This document shows, in pieces, positions 51,437 through 60,015 of a DNA stretch of 64,000 bases (the stretch's first letter is position 1; each line of letters starts with the position of its first letter). The translations under genes and the position numbers were made by a program. The stretch is from positions 124,001 to 188,000 of the forward strand of contig NZ_VVIW01000010.1 of NCBI RefSeq assembly GCF_011682045.1, given 5' to 3'. This DNA comes from Massilia aquatica (GTDB lineage: Bacteria > Pseudomonadota > Gammaproteobacteria > Burkholderiales > Burkholderiaceae_D). The notes under the pieces were generated by a model. The model searched no databases, was not told the DNA's origin, and saw only the letters and a list, made by a program, of their open reading frames with translations.

Positions 51437-51898
51437 ATGAACAAGAATATCTATGCGCTCGTCGCCTTGTGCGCCTTTGCCTCGTCCGCCTTTGCCCAGC
51501 TTAAAGTCGACGCTCCGTGGGCACGCGCCACCGTGCCGGTCCAGAAAACCAGCGGCGCCTTCATGCAGTTGCAGTCGCCCACAGACGTGCGCCTCGTCGG
51601 CGCCAGTTCGCCGGTGGCCGGCAGCGTCGAAATGCACAAGATGGAGATGAAAGGCGACCAGATGAAAATGGAGCAGGTCGACGCCATCGAGCTGCCTGCC
51701 AACAAGGCCGTCAGGCTGGCCTCGGGCGGCTACCACCTCATGCTGATCGACCTGAAACGCCAGCTCAAGGCGGGCGACTCGGTGCCGCTCACGTTGACCA
51801 TCGAACACCCGAACAGGAAACGCGAATCGATGACCGTCCAGGTTCCCGTCAAGCCGCTGAACTTCGTCAGCCAACCCGGTGCGCACGCTGCCCACTGA
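51437..51898 (+). CDS. copper chaperone PCu(A)C
   Basis: The 153-residue protein has a signal peptide (A-S-S-A-F-A) and the PCu(A)C domain with the copper ligands in E-M-H-K-M-E-M-K and later G-G-Y-H-L-M-L. The domain carries Cu(I) in the periplasm and delivers it to cytochrome oxidase (CuA) centres. It has the typical operon neighbours DUF1775/YcnI and a TonB receptor. Confidence 0.93.
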   Translation: MNKNIYALVALCAFASSAFAQLKVDAPWARATVPVQKTSGAFMQLQSPTDVRLVGASSPVAGSVEMHKMEMKGDQMKMEQVDAIELPANKAVRLASGGYHLMLIDLKRQLKAGDSVPLTLTIEHPNRKRESMTVQVPVKPLNFVSQPGAHAAH

Positions 51899-51929
51899 CC
51901 TTGACGCAAACCCCGACCCGGACTCCATC

Positions 51930-52391
51930 ATGAACATTCGCCTTCTCTTCGCCTGCGCGGCCCTGGCCGCGCCGCTCGTGCACGCCCACGTGACGCTCGA
52001 ACAAACCAGCGCCACCGCCGGCGCCTACCAAAAACTGACCTTCCGCGCCGGCCACGGCTGCAAGGGCAGCCCGACCCACACGCTCACCGTGAACCTGCCC
52101 GACGGCGTCAATGGCGCCAAACCGATGCCCAAAACCGGGTGGACTGTGAGCGCCACGGCCAGCCAGGTCACCTGGAAAGGCGGCCCGCTGCTCGACGCGC
52201 ATTACGATGAATTCGTCATGCAGGTCAAGCTGCCCGCCTCGGTCGGCAGGCACTACTTCAAGGTCACGCAGCTGTGCGACGAAGGCCGCATGGACTGGGA
52301 CGCCATTGCCGACGCCAGCGGCGCGAAGCTCGCCTCGCCCGCACCGTTTATCGAGATTCTCCCCGCCGCAGCCGGCGCACCCCACCACTAA
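51930..52391 (+). CDS. YcnI-like DUF1775 protein
   Basis: The 153-residue protein has a signal peptide ending in A-H-A-H; the mature N-terminus H-V-T-L-E in H-A-H-V-T-L is a metal-binding His typical of the YcnI/DUF1775 family. The later T-F-R-A-G-H-G-C and W-K-G-G-P-L motifs match the family. Members bind Cu(II) and act in copper import or trafficking. It lies between PCu(A)C and the TonB receptor. Confidence 0.88.
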   Translation: MNIRLLFACAALAAPLVHAHVTLEQTSATAGAYQKLTFRAGHGCKGSPTHTLTVNLPDGVNGAKPMPKTGWTVSATASQVTWKGGPLLDAHYDEFVMQVKLPASVGRHYFKVTQLCDEGRMDWDAIADASGAKLASPAPFIEILPAAAGAPHH

Positions 52392-52400
52392 GGGCTCGTC

Positions 52401-54680
52401 ATGAAACCATTTTTTACCAGTGCCCCGGCGCTGGGGATCCTGCTCGCCTGTAGCGCCGGCGTGGTACAAGCCACGCACACCCCCGACAAGCTGCCGGTGG
52501 TGACCGTTAATGGCGGGCGTCCCAGCTCGCTGCCGACCCAGATCCCGACCACGATCGAATCGATCAGCGGCGCCCAGGTGGAGCAGCGCATCAACGCCAC
52601 CGACAGCGAAGACGCGCTCAAATACTTCCCCAGCCTGAATGTGCGCAAGCGCTACATCGGCGACTACGACCACGCGGTGCTGGCCAGCCGCGCGTCCGGC
52701 ACCGGCAACAGTGCGCGTTCGCTGGTGTACGCCGACGGCATCCTGCTCTCCAACCTGCTCGGCAACGGCGCCACGTTCACCCCGCGCTGGGGCATGGTCT
52801 CGCCCGAGGAAATCGAGCGCGTCGATGTGCTGTACGGGCCATTTTCGGCAGCCTACCCCGGTAATTCGGCCGGCGCCGTGGTCGACTTCCAGACCCGCAT
52901 GCCGACCCGCCTGGAAGCGCACGTGAAGCTGTCCGCGTTCAGCCAGCGCTATCGCCAGTACGCTACCGACGACCGCTTCGGCGGAGGGCAGGGCAGCGCC
53001 TCGGTCGGCAACCGCCAGGGCGCGTGGTCGTGGTGGGTCGATGTGTCGCGCCTCGACAGCCGCGGCCAGCCGATCGCGTTCGCCAACAAGCTGGTGTCGA
53101 CGGGCGTGAACAGCGCCGCCGGCCTGCCGGTGAGCGGTGCCGTGCTTGACAAAAACTCCGCCAACAAGGACTGGCTGATCATCGGCGCCAGCGGCCAGTC
53201 GCACACGGTGCAGGATCACGCCAAGATCAAGCTGGCCTACGATGTCTCGCCGGTGCTGCGCGCCAGCTATACGCTGGGCTGGTGGGGCAACGACGCCCAC
53301 CGCGCCACCGAGACCTACCTGCGCGACGCGAATGGTGCGCCAGTGTATCGCGGCGACGCCAATGGCTTCATCAACGTGGGCGGCAGGCGCTATGAGCTCA
53401 AGGCCTCGGACCTGGCGCCGAGCATTGGCAAACTTGAACACCTGATGCACGGCTTCTCGCTCAAGCAGCACAGCAAGGGCGTGTGGGACTGGGAAGTCGC
53501 GGCCAGCAAATACGACTACGCCAAAGACCTGGTACGTACGCCGGTGGTGCCTGTTGCCAACATCGATCAGACGGGGCGCGGCAACGTGACCGACATGGGC
53601 GGCAGCGGCTGGACCACGCTGGCGCTCAAGGCCATCTGGCGCCCGATTGCGTCCCACATCGTCGACATGGGCGTGCAGAGCGACACTGCGGCCCTGCGCA
53701 CGCGCGTGTTTTCGAGCAGCGACTGGATCGGCGCGGGCGACGGTGCCACCGTGTCCACGTTTAACGGCAACACGCGCCTGCGCAGCCTGTACGCGCAGGA
53801 CACCTGGCGCTTTGCGCCGCAGTGGAAGACCACGCTCGGCATGCGCCTGGAGCGCTGGAGCGCGTACGGCGGCGACGTATCGAACACCGCCTCGGTGGCG
53901 CCGCTGCCGTTCGGCGAGCGCAGCGAAACGAGCTGGTCGCCGAAAGCGGCGCTGGCGTGGCAGGCCACCGACGAGTGGGCGTTCAAGGCATCGGCCGGGC
54001 GCGCGGTGCGCAACCCGACCGCGGCGGAACTGTTCCAGGGCTCGATCGTCGACCAGCAGATCGTCAACCGCGACCCGAACCTGCGCGCCGAACGCTCATG
54101 GACGGGCGAACTGACGGCCGAACGGATGACCAGCGATACGTCGCTGCGCGCCACCCTGTTCCACGAAACCACGCGCGACGCCCTGTACTCGCAAGCGCTG
54201 ACCAACCTGGTGAACACGGTGCAGAACGTCGACAAGATCCGTACCAACGGCGTGGAAATGGCATGGCAGGGCGACGACGTGATGGTGCACGGCCTGACCA
54301 TCAACAGCAGCCTGACCTACGCCGATTCGGGCATCGTGCAAAACCGCGGCTTTGCGGCCAGCGTCGGCAAACGCCAGCCGCGCGTGCCGCAGTGGCGCGC
54401 CAACCTGCTTACGACTTACCACCTGGGCCGGGACTGGGCCGGCAGCGTGGGGGTGCGCTACAGCGGCAAGCAATACGGCACCCTGGATAACACCGATCCG
54501 AACGGCGCCACCTACATGGGCGTATCAAGCTATCTGGTGGCCGACCTGCGGGTGCGCTACAAGATCAGCAAGCAGTGGAGCGCGGCGCTCGGGATCGACA
54601 ATGTGAACAATGCGCGCTACTGGGCCTTTCACCCGTACACCCAGCGCACCGCCGTGGCGGAACTGCGCTTCGACCTGTAA
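52401..54680 (+). CDS. TonB-dependent receptor
   Basis: The 759-residue outer-membrane protein has a signal peptide (about 1-24), a TonB-box-like start (V-V-T-V-N-G), a plug domain with P-T-Q-I-P-T-T-I-E-S-I and the later L-Y-G-P-F motif, and a long beta-barrel. It ends in R-F-D-L rather than the usual Phe, with a Phe three from the end. The context (PCu(A)C, YcnI, DUF2946) points to copper or a copper-carrying compound as the ligand; that is inference. Confidence 0.88.
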   Translation: MKPFFTSAPALGILLACSAGVVQATHTPDKLPVVTVNGGRPSSLPTQIPTTIESISGAQVEQRINATDSEDALKYFPSLNVRKRYIGDYDHAVLASRASGTGNSARSLVYADGILLSNLLGNGATFTPRWGMVSPEEIERVDVLYGPFSAAYPGNSAGAVVDFQTRMPTRLEAHVKLSAFSQRYRQYATDDRFGGGQGSASVGNRQGAWSWWVDVSRLDSRGQPIAFANKLVSTGVNSAAGLPVSGAVLDKNSANKDWLIIGASGQSHTVQDHAKIKLAYDVSPVLRASYTLGWWGNDAHRATETYLRDANGAPVYRGDANGFINVGGRRYELKASDLAPSIGKLEHLMHGFSLKQHSKGVWDWEVAASKYDYAKDLVRTPVVPVANIDQTGRGNVTDMGGSGWTTLALKAIWRPIASHIVDMGVQSDTAALRTRVFSSSDWIGAGDGATVSTFNGNTRLRSLYAQDTWRFAPQWKTTLGMRLERWSAYGGDVSNTASVAPLPFGERSETSWSPKAALAWQATDEWAFKASAGRAVRNPTAAELFQGSIVDQQIVNRDPNLRAERSWTGELTAERMTSDTSLRATLFHETTRDALYSQALTNLVNTVQNVDKIRTNGVEMAWQGDDVMVHGLTINSSLTYADSGIVQNRGFAASVGKRQPRVPQWRANLLTTYHLGRDWAGSVGVRYSGKQYGTLDNTDPNGATYMGVSSYLVADLRVRYKISKQWSAALGIDNVNNARYWAFHPYTQRTAVAELRFDL

Positions 54681-54684
54681 GCGC

Positions 54685-55458
54685 TCAGCGCGGCACGTCG
54701 CCCAGGCGGCGCGTGTTGCCGGAGCCGGCGATCGATTTGCTCACCGTCGGGTCGCCGTAGTAGTTCACGTTGCCCGAACCGGCAATCGATGCATGCAGCC
54801 TGGTGCTGGCCCACACGGTCGCCTCGCCGGAACCGGCCACGCTGAGGCTGGCGTCGCGCGCCTTGACCTTGCCCAGGTCGACGTCGCCCGAGCCGCCGAT
54901 CGAAATCGATGCCTTGTTCACCGAGCCGGCGACGCCCGACAGGCTGCCGCTGCCGCCAACGGCGATGACGGCGTTGTCGGCCTCGATATGTTTGACGACG
55001 ATGGAGCCCGATCCGCCGACGTTGATAGTGACCCTGTCGCCGCGCACGGCGTCGGCACTGATGCTGCCCGCGCCGCCGATCGACAGGTGATCGATGCTCC
55101 TGGCCTGCACCACGATCTTCATGTTGCCGGTCTTGAGGTGCAGGTTGCGTTTGTTGGGGCGCAGCTTGAGCGTGCCGTCTTCGATCACGGTCTCGATCAA
55201 TGGCAGCAGGTTGTTGTCGGTTTCGATGGTGACGCTTTCGGTGTCGCCGGTGCGCACTTCCAGCTTGGCCGGAAGGCTTAGCGCCACGCCGTTAAAGCGG
55301 CCCAGCGCGCGCGTTTCGCGTTTGAGGATGGTGCTGCCCTCGACGCGCTCGCCGCTGAACCAGTCGCCGGCCGCGTGGCTGGCGGGCAGCGCGCACGCGA
55401 GGGCGGCTGCGAGGACGAGGTAGCGCAGGGGGGAACGGGTTGTTTGTGCTCGGGTCAT
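54685..55458 (-). CDS. GIN-domain protein (DUF2807)
   Basis: The 257-residue secreted protein has a signal peptide and a beta-helix-like GIN domain with many S-G-S-G, G-G-A-G-S and V-G-G-S-G turns. Such proteins are often anchored to membranes in stress-sensing roles; no activity is known. A strong GAGGAAG precedes the ATG. It is convergent with the TonB receptor (4-bp gap). Confidence 0.8.
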   Translation of the reverse strand: MTRAQTTRSPLRYLVLAAALACALPASHAAGDWFSGERVEGSTILKRETRALGRFNGVALSLPAKLEVRTGDTESVTIETDNNLLPLIETVIEDGTLKLRPNKRNLHLKTGNMKIVVQARSIDHLSIGGAGSISADAVRGDRVTINVGGSGSIVVKHIEADNAVIAVGGSGSLSGVAGSVNKASISIGGSGDVDLGKVKARDASLSVAGSGEATVWASTRLHASIAGSGNVNYYGDPTVSKSIAGSGNTRRLGDVPR

Positions 55459-55525
55459 GGCGGCTTCCTCGGTATGTGGTTGGATAAGGCTCCTGACCAG
55501 CATACTAGGCAAGCATGCATCGCGC

Positions 55526-55555
55526 CGCGCGCCGTTTGCGACAGACGGCAGCGCG
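55526..55555 (-). terminator. hairpin downstream of the hydrolase gene
   Basis: A 10-bp stem with one bulged A (CGCGCGCCGT with ACGGC-A-GCGCG) and a 9-base loop follows the hydrolase stop. No T-run follows on the minus strand. Confidence 0.4.
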
Positions 55556-55573
55556 CGCCGGACAGGCTGCAAT

Positions 55574-56464
55574 TTAACGCGATAAAGCGGCCGGGCGAAT
55601 CCGTCCGTGCTGTTCCAGCCAGCCGAGCGCCCCTTCCCACAACGGTTTGCAGTGGGCCTTGAAATAGCCCATATGGCCGATCGGCCCCAGGCCGGCCTGG
55701 CGCGGGTCGATGTCGGTCGACTGCCAGCCGGCGTTGCGGTAGGCCGACATGAAGGCGTTGCGCGAGGGCGGGCGCGCCCACAGGTCGTCGAGCGCGTTGC
55801 AGGCCATGATCGGGCTGCGCACGTTCTCGTACGAGGCGGCGATGTGGGTCATGTGCGGGTCTTCGAAAAAATAGCGCGGAAAGGTGCACCAGCGCTTCCA
55901 CTGGCGGTACACGTCGATCGGCAGGTCTTCGCCCATGCCCATCCAGTTCCAGGCCAGGTAGCCCTTGACGCGCACGATGAGCGGGCCGACCACGCGCCAC
56001 ATCAGCAGCACGCGCAGGCGCTCGGCCGGCGGCATCCATCCATGCCAGCCGGCGCCGGTGGCGAAGGTGTACAGGGCGTCGACCTTGTCGTGGTTGGGCA
56101 GCAGGCCAAAGGCATGGCCGCCGTAGGAGTGGCCGACCATGTACAAGGGCAGTCCGGGCACGCTCATGGCCTCGACGGCGGCGGCCAGGTCCTGGCGGCC
56201 CCAGTCCAGGTAATCCATGCGAAAGCCCTTGAGCGAGGCAGGTTTGGACAGGCCGATGCCGCGATAATCGAGCGTCATCACGTTATAGCCGCAACTGCTG
56301 GCGTACTGCGCGAAGCGCCGGTAAAAGCCCTGCGGCACGCCGGTGGCGCCGGCCACCACCAGGTGTCCGCGCGTGAGGCCGGTGGCAGGGTAGCGCAGCG
56401 CCGCGATCGGGTAGCCGTCGGCGGTCATCAAGGTCAGGGATTCGGCATCGACTGGCTTACGCAT
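55574..56464 (-). CDS. alpha/beta hydrolase
   Basis: The 296-residue protein has the nucleophile elbow G-H-S-Y-G-G near 110, an acid Asp near the second half and terminal G-H-M-G-Y (His). It has no signal peptide. The form resembles COG4757-type cytoplasmic hydrolases. It starts 8 bases inside the end of the TetR gene, so both are translated together; it is the likely target of that regulator. Confidence 0.83.
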   Translation of the reverse strand: MRKPVDAESLTLMTADGYPIAALRYPATGLTRGHLVVAGATGVPQGFYRRFAQYASSCGYNVMTLDYRGIGLSKPASLKGFRMDYLDWGRQDLAAAVEAMSVPGLPLYMVGHSYGGHAFGLLPNHDKVDALYTFATGAGWHGWMPPAERLRVLLMWRVVGPLIVRVKGYLAWNWMGMGEDLPIDVYRQWKRWCTFPRYFFEDPHMTHIAASYENVRSPIMACNALDDLWARPPSRNAFMSAYRNAGWQSTDIDPRQAGLGPIGHMGYFKAHCKPLWEGALGWLEQHGRIRPAALSR

Positions 56465-57050
56465 GATCGGGCTCCTTGGGGCGCTGCAGTTTCAGATAGG
56501 TGAGCAGGGCGGCGCTGACCAGTGCCATCGGCTCCGGCGTGCCGGCCACGCGCGCCTGCAGCAGGCCGCCCTCGTAGGCGGCCAGCAGCAGGGCGGCGGT
56601 GGCGTGGGCGCTGGCGGCCTCGTAGCCGGCCTGGGTCAGGCTGCTGGCGATGCGTTCGCGCAGCGCGGCGAAGCCCTTGGCCAGCGCTGCGCGGATGGCG
56701 ACATCGTCGGCGGTGGTTTCGAGGGCGATGGTGGCCAGCGGGCAGCCGCGTTCGTAATGGCTGGCGTCGAGCCGCTTCTGGGCGCCGTTAATCCAGATCA
56801 TCAGCGCGGCGCCCGGATCGCCGCTGGCAGCCATGCTCGCCTCCATGCTGTCGCACAGGCGCGCGATGGTCAGGTCGATGGCGGCCACCGCCAGTTCGGT
56901 CTTGCCGCCGGGGAAATGATGGTAGAGCACGCCTTTGGGCGCGTCGGCGGCGGCCAGCAGTTCGGTCAGGCCGCTGCCGTGCAGGCCACGGCGTTGCAGG
57001 GCGTCGATCATGGCGCCGATCAGGCGCTGTTTGGCATCGCTTGGTTTCAT
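56457..57050 (-). CDS. TetR/AcrR family regulator
   Basis: The 197-residue protein has an N-terminal helix-turn-helix (G-L-H-G-S-G-L-T-E-L-L-A-A-A-D-A-P-K-G-V-L-Y-H-H-F) and a C-terminal helical domain with a Cys (R-G-C-P-L). The start at 57050 (M-K-P-S-D-A-K-Q) fits TetR proteins better than the ATG at 57086. A palindrome lies just upstream (57064-57079). Confidence 0.88.
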   Translation of the reverse strand: MKPSDAKQRLIGAMIDALQRRGLHGSGLTELLAAADAPKGVLYHHFPGGKTELAVAAIDLTIARLCDSMEASMAASGDPGAALMIWINGAQKRLDASHYERGCPLATIALETTADDVAIRAALAKGFAALRERIASSLTQAGYEAASAHATAALLLAAYEGGLLQARVAGTPEPMALVSAALLTYLKLQRPKEPDHA

Positions 57051-57063
57051 GCAATTCATCCTA

Positions 57064-57079
57064 TAGACTGATCGGTCTA
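57064..57079. promoter_or_regulatory. TetR-type operator TAGACTGATCGGTCTA
   Basis: A 16-base near-perfect palindrome (one mismatch, TAGACxGATCxGTCTA) lies 14 bases before the regulator's ATG. It has the form of well-known TetR-family operators of the TAGAC/GTCTA type. Confidence 0.7.
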
Positions 57080-57174
57080 GGCGCAAGAAAAATCTTTGCG
57101 GGGTAGAGGATGGGTTCTAAATGGGCCGGCAGGCGGTATCATTCGGTATTGCAATGCATTTTCACTGGAACCAC

Positions 57175-57813
57175 ATGCTGATCATCACCATCAAACAGGG
57201 CAAGGAAAAGAGCCTGCTCGCCGGCGAGCCCTGGATTTACGCGTCCGCGATCGAGAAAGTCGACGGCAAGCCGAACGAAAAAATGAAGCCGGGCGGCACG
57301 GCGATCGTGCAGTCGTCGTCGACCAAATTCCTGGCGCGCGCCGCCTACAATTCCAAGTCGCAGATCCGCGCGCGCGTGTGGACTTTTGACGAAGGCGAGC
57401 CGGTTGACCATGCGCTGATCAAGCGGCGGGTAAAAGCGGCGCTCGCCAAGAGCGCGGCGGCGGCGAAAAAGGCGCGTCCGGACCAGGTGGTCAAGCTGGT
57501 CAATGCCGAGGCGGATAATTTGCCGGGTTTGCTGGTGGAGCAGTATGGCGGTAAAGAGGGATATCTGATCTGCGAATTCCAGGCCGCCGGCGTCGATGCG
57601 TGGAAGGTGCCGATCGTGCAGACCCTGATCGCCGAAACCGGCTGCCGCAATGTGTACGAGCGCGCCGATGAACTGGTGCGCAAGGGCGAAGGATTGCCGT
57701 TCGTCGAAGGCGCGCTGGCGGGCGACGAGCCGCCCGATGAAGTGCCGGTGACGGAGAATGGCGTGAAGTATGCGCTGGATTTGAAGACGGGCGAACGCTA
57801 CAAGTTCCGTTAA
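57175..57813 (+). CDS. RlmI-like protein cut before its methyltransferase domain
   Basis: The 212-residue product has the N-terminal PUA-like domain and linker of RlmI (start M-L-I-I-T-I-K-Q-G-K-E-K-S-L-L, then P-W-I-Y-A-S-A-I) and reaches the segment V-K-Y-A-L-D-L-K-T-G, where RlmI continues into the Rossmann SAM domain. Here it ends six residues later at TAA. Full RlmI is near 396 residues; the catalytic half is not in the following DNA in any frame. It is probably a pseudogene or a PUA-only derivative. The real RlmI methylates m5C1962 of 23S rRNA. Confidence 0.7.
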   Translation: MLIITIKQGKEKSLLAGEPWIYASAIEKVDGKPNEKMKPGGTAIVQSSSTKFLARAAYNSKSQIRARVWTFDEGEPVDHALIKRRVKAALAKSAAAAKKARPDQVVKLVNAEADNLPGLLVEQYGGKEGYLICEFQAAGVDAWKVPIVQTLIAETGCRNVYERADELVRKGEGLPFVEGALAGDEPPDEVPVTENGVKYALDLKTGERYKFR

Positions 57814-57861
57814 AATGAAGTGGCGCGTCGTCACCGGCCGCCATCTGAAAATGAGAAGAAC

Positions 57862-58308
57862 ATGCTGGAGCTGAAAGTAACGCCAGACAGAAACAACGCG
57901 CGCGCCATGATCCAACATATCGAGGCGAAAAACATCGAGTATGAAAGCGGAAGTTACCTGATTTCGCTTCCGATGGGCGTTGATGACGATGACCAATGCG
58001 CGCTCTATTTTGAGGCGGACCACGTTGACGAGCCGCTTCTGGAAGTGGCAAGAAGCCTGCTCCGCGATCTTGATCGCCTCGATAATGCCGTACAAGCGTC
58101 ATGCGCAGATGAGTGCCGCAAATCCGGACTGCATCCCAGAGCTTTTGAAAGCGGCCTGGCGTTCATGACACTGCGTGCCGACTCGGTGGTGCTGCATTAT
58201 CATGGTACGGGTGTCAATACGGAATGGGATGAGCTTGCGAGGCTGGAGGGCGGCACCTGGGTTCACGCTGGCATGTACAACGAAGCGGTTTCACCACCAG
58301 GAAGATGA
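57862..58308 (+). CDS. hypothetical protein
   Basis: The 148-residue acidic protein is not recognised. A C-terminal pattern L-H-Y-H-G-T-G-V-N-T-E-W-D-E weakly recalls small proteins found near polymorphic toxins, but I do not assign it. A GAGAAG site precedes the ATG at 57862. It is the first of two closely spaced AT-richer genes after the truncated rlmI. Confidence 0.5.
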   Translation: MLELKVTPDRNNARAMIQHIEAKNIEYESGSYLISLPMGVDDDDQCALYFEADHVDEPLLEVARSLLRDLDRLDNAVQASCADECRKSGLHPRAFESGLAFMTLRADSVVLHYHGTGVNTEWDELARLEGGTWVHAGMYNEAVSPPGR

Positions 58309-58309
58309 C

Positions 58310-58720
58310 ATGGTTCGCCTAGCCGTGGGGGCACTGGTCGTCACTGGCATCTCGCTCGGTTTGGGCGTACTCTATACCAAGGGAATCGTCGTCGAAACCA
58401 CGCCGGATTCGTTCGCTGTACGCGCCAACATGCCCGTTTTCGAGATAAAGAACAGCAAAATGAACGTGCGAATGGCACCGACGCCGGCGAAATGGCCGGA
58501 AGAAACTGCCACGATCTATCGTGCAGCGTCGTATGGCGTTCCCGTCAAAGTGAAGCTGCAATCGACAAGGGGAATTGTCTTCTTCGACGTCGTTGGCTTG
58601 AGCGCGGAGGGCGATTTTCTGATTCCCTGCGACTCTGCCAGGACATGCCGTTCGATATTGCAGGCAGTGCAGATGGACGTGCCGGAACAATTGAGCAGCG
58701 CGGCCATCAACCCGCTGTAA
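58310..58720 (+). CDS. single-pass membrane hypothetical protein
   Basis: The 136-residue protein has an N-terminal transmembrane helix (about 4-22) and a soluble, probably periplasmic part with two cysteines (C-D-S-A-R-T-C). AGGAAG precedes the ATG. It follows the previous gene by one base and probably shares its mRNA. The family is not recognised. Confidence 0.5.
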   Translation: MVRLAVGALVVTGISLGLGVLYTKGIVVETTPDSFAVRANMPVFEIKNSKMNVRMAPTPAKWPEETATIYRAASYGVPVKVKLQSTRGIVFFDVVGLSAEGDFLIPCDSARTCRSILQAVQMDVPEQLSSAAINPL

Positions 58721-58777
58721 TCAACGTGAGGTTTCCGGCTGGTTCGCACCACCCATTACTTCTTCTTAGGTCCTCTT

Positions 58778-59020
58778 ATGTCGTCTGAACTTGTAGCGCT
58801 GTACTGTAGTGAGCCGTGCAGAAACAAGGAGGTAGTCCGGTCATTCGGTATCTGCCGGGAATGCAATAACTCTTGGGATAGACGTACACCCGAGCATTAC
58901 CGAAATAATGCATGGAAAATATGCATCAGTTGTTCCGCTACCCAATGCCGATGCATCGTCTGCGGCGCAAAAACTGACGGTCTTCCCACTGATTGCGCTT
59001 CGCCTGACTTCCCAACCTAG
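58778..59020 (+). CDS. Cys-rich small protein, zinc-ribbon-like
   Basis: The 80-residue product has Cys pairs spaced like zinc ribbons (C-S-E-P-C, C-R-E-C, C-I-S-C, C-R-C-I-V-C-G), about ten cysteines in all. It has no clear ribosome binding site. It may be a real small metal-binding protein; codon use is AT-richer than the genome norm. Confidence 0.4.
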   Translation: MSSELVALYCSEPCRNKEVVRSFGICRECNNSWDRRTPEHYRNNAWKICISCSATQCRCIVCGAKTDGLPTDCASPDFPT

Positions 59021-59124
59021 TGCGCCATCGATAATCAACATAGATCACTGGCGCCATTGACGCATCGTTCACGCCGATATTCCTGCGCCCGATCGCGGGC
59101 TTCACGATCGGGAAGCCAGGGCCT

Positions 59125-59883
59125 TTAACCGTTGAGCATTCGGCCGCCATCGACCACGATTTCGGAACCCAATGTCCATGTGGACTCGTCCGACGCGAAG
59201 TACAACACCGCCTTGGCCACTTCTGCCGGCGTGCCGAAACGGCCGAACGGTATGCTCATGGTGATTTCCTTGTTGAGCTGATCGCGGTAGGCGGCAGGGA
59301 TGCCCAGTTTGTCGTACAGCGGGGTGTCCACCGGGCCAGGGCTGACCGCATTGAATCGAATGCCGCGTCCCAGCAATTCACTCGACAGTGTCTTGGACAG
59401 ATTCAGGAAGGCTGCCTTGGTCGCGGCGTAAACCGACGAGCGCGCCATGCCCACGTGCGCGTTGACGGAGGTGTTCAACACCACCGAAGCAGGATTGGCA
59501 AACACCGGCAACAGCGACTGGATCAGGAAATACGGCCCCTTGACGTTGATATCGAATGAGCGGTCGAACATCTCTTCCGTCCATTCTTCGATCGGCATCC
59601 AGACCGACACGCCAGCGTTGAGGAAGGCGACGTCGAGCTGGCCGTAATGATCCTTGATTGCTTGCGCCAGTTCTTGCTGTGCCGCTACGCTGGCAGAGTC
59701 GGCACGTAACACGAGCACGTCGGGCCCCAGCTCGGATCGTGCTTTTTCGATGGAATCGGGGTTGACGCCGGTAACGATAACGCGTGCGCCTTCGGCCAGG
59801 AAATGCTTGGCCGTTTCAAGACCGATACCGCTGGTACCGCCGGTAATCAGGGTACGTTTTCCTTGTAAGCGAGACATTGACAT
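59125..59883 (-). CDS. SDR family oxidoreductase
   Basis: The 252-residue protein has the Rossmann glycine motif T-G-G-T-S-G-I-G near 14-21, the N-A-G motif near 90 and the catalytic Y-A-A-T-K near 153-157, preceded by a Ser. This is a classical short-chain dehydrogenase/reductase using NAD(P)H. It is divergent from a LysR-type regulator and is a likely target. Confidence 0.9.
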   Translation of the reverse strand: MSMSRLQGKRTLITGGTSGIGLETAKHFLAEGARVIVTGVNPDSIEKARSELGPDVLVLRADSASVAAQQELAQAIKDHYGQLDVAFLNAGVSVWMPIEEWTEEMFDRSFDINVKGPYFLIQSLLPVFANPASVVLNTSVNAHVGMARSSVYAATKAAFLNLSKTLSSELLGRGIRFNAVSPGPVDTPLYDKLGIPAAYRDQLNKEITMSIPFGRFGTPAEVAKAVLYFASDESTWTLGSEIVVDGGRMLNG

Positions 59884-59984
59884 CCTTTTGTTTGGTTGGT
59901 TGACATGGACGCAAGCGCCTCCGCTGCATCTCGACCGTCAGGATGGACCTCTTTACAGGAATAGATAAGTGGCTGTATTTGTAT

Positions 59985-60011
59985 ATAATTCATGCTTTCA
60001 GTGCATGAATG
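59985..60011 (+). promoter_or_regulatory. LysR promoter with ATTCATGC palindrome
   Basis: TATAAT (59985-59990) serves as -10, followed directly by ATTCATGC-N7-GCATGAAT (59989-60011), an 8-bp perfect inverted repeat just before the LysR ATG. It is a candidate autoregulatory site of the LysR protein; a second site would be expected at the SDR promoter. Confidence 0.55.
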
Positions 60012-60015
60012 AGCA

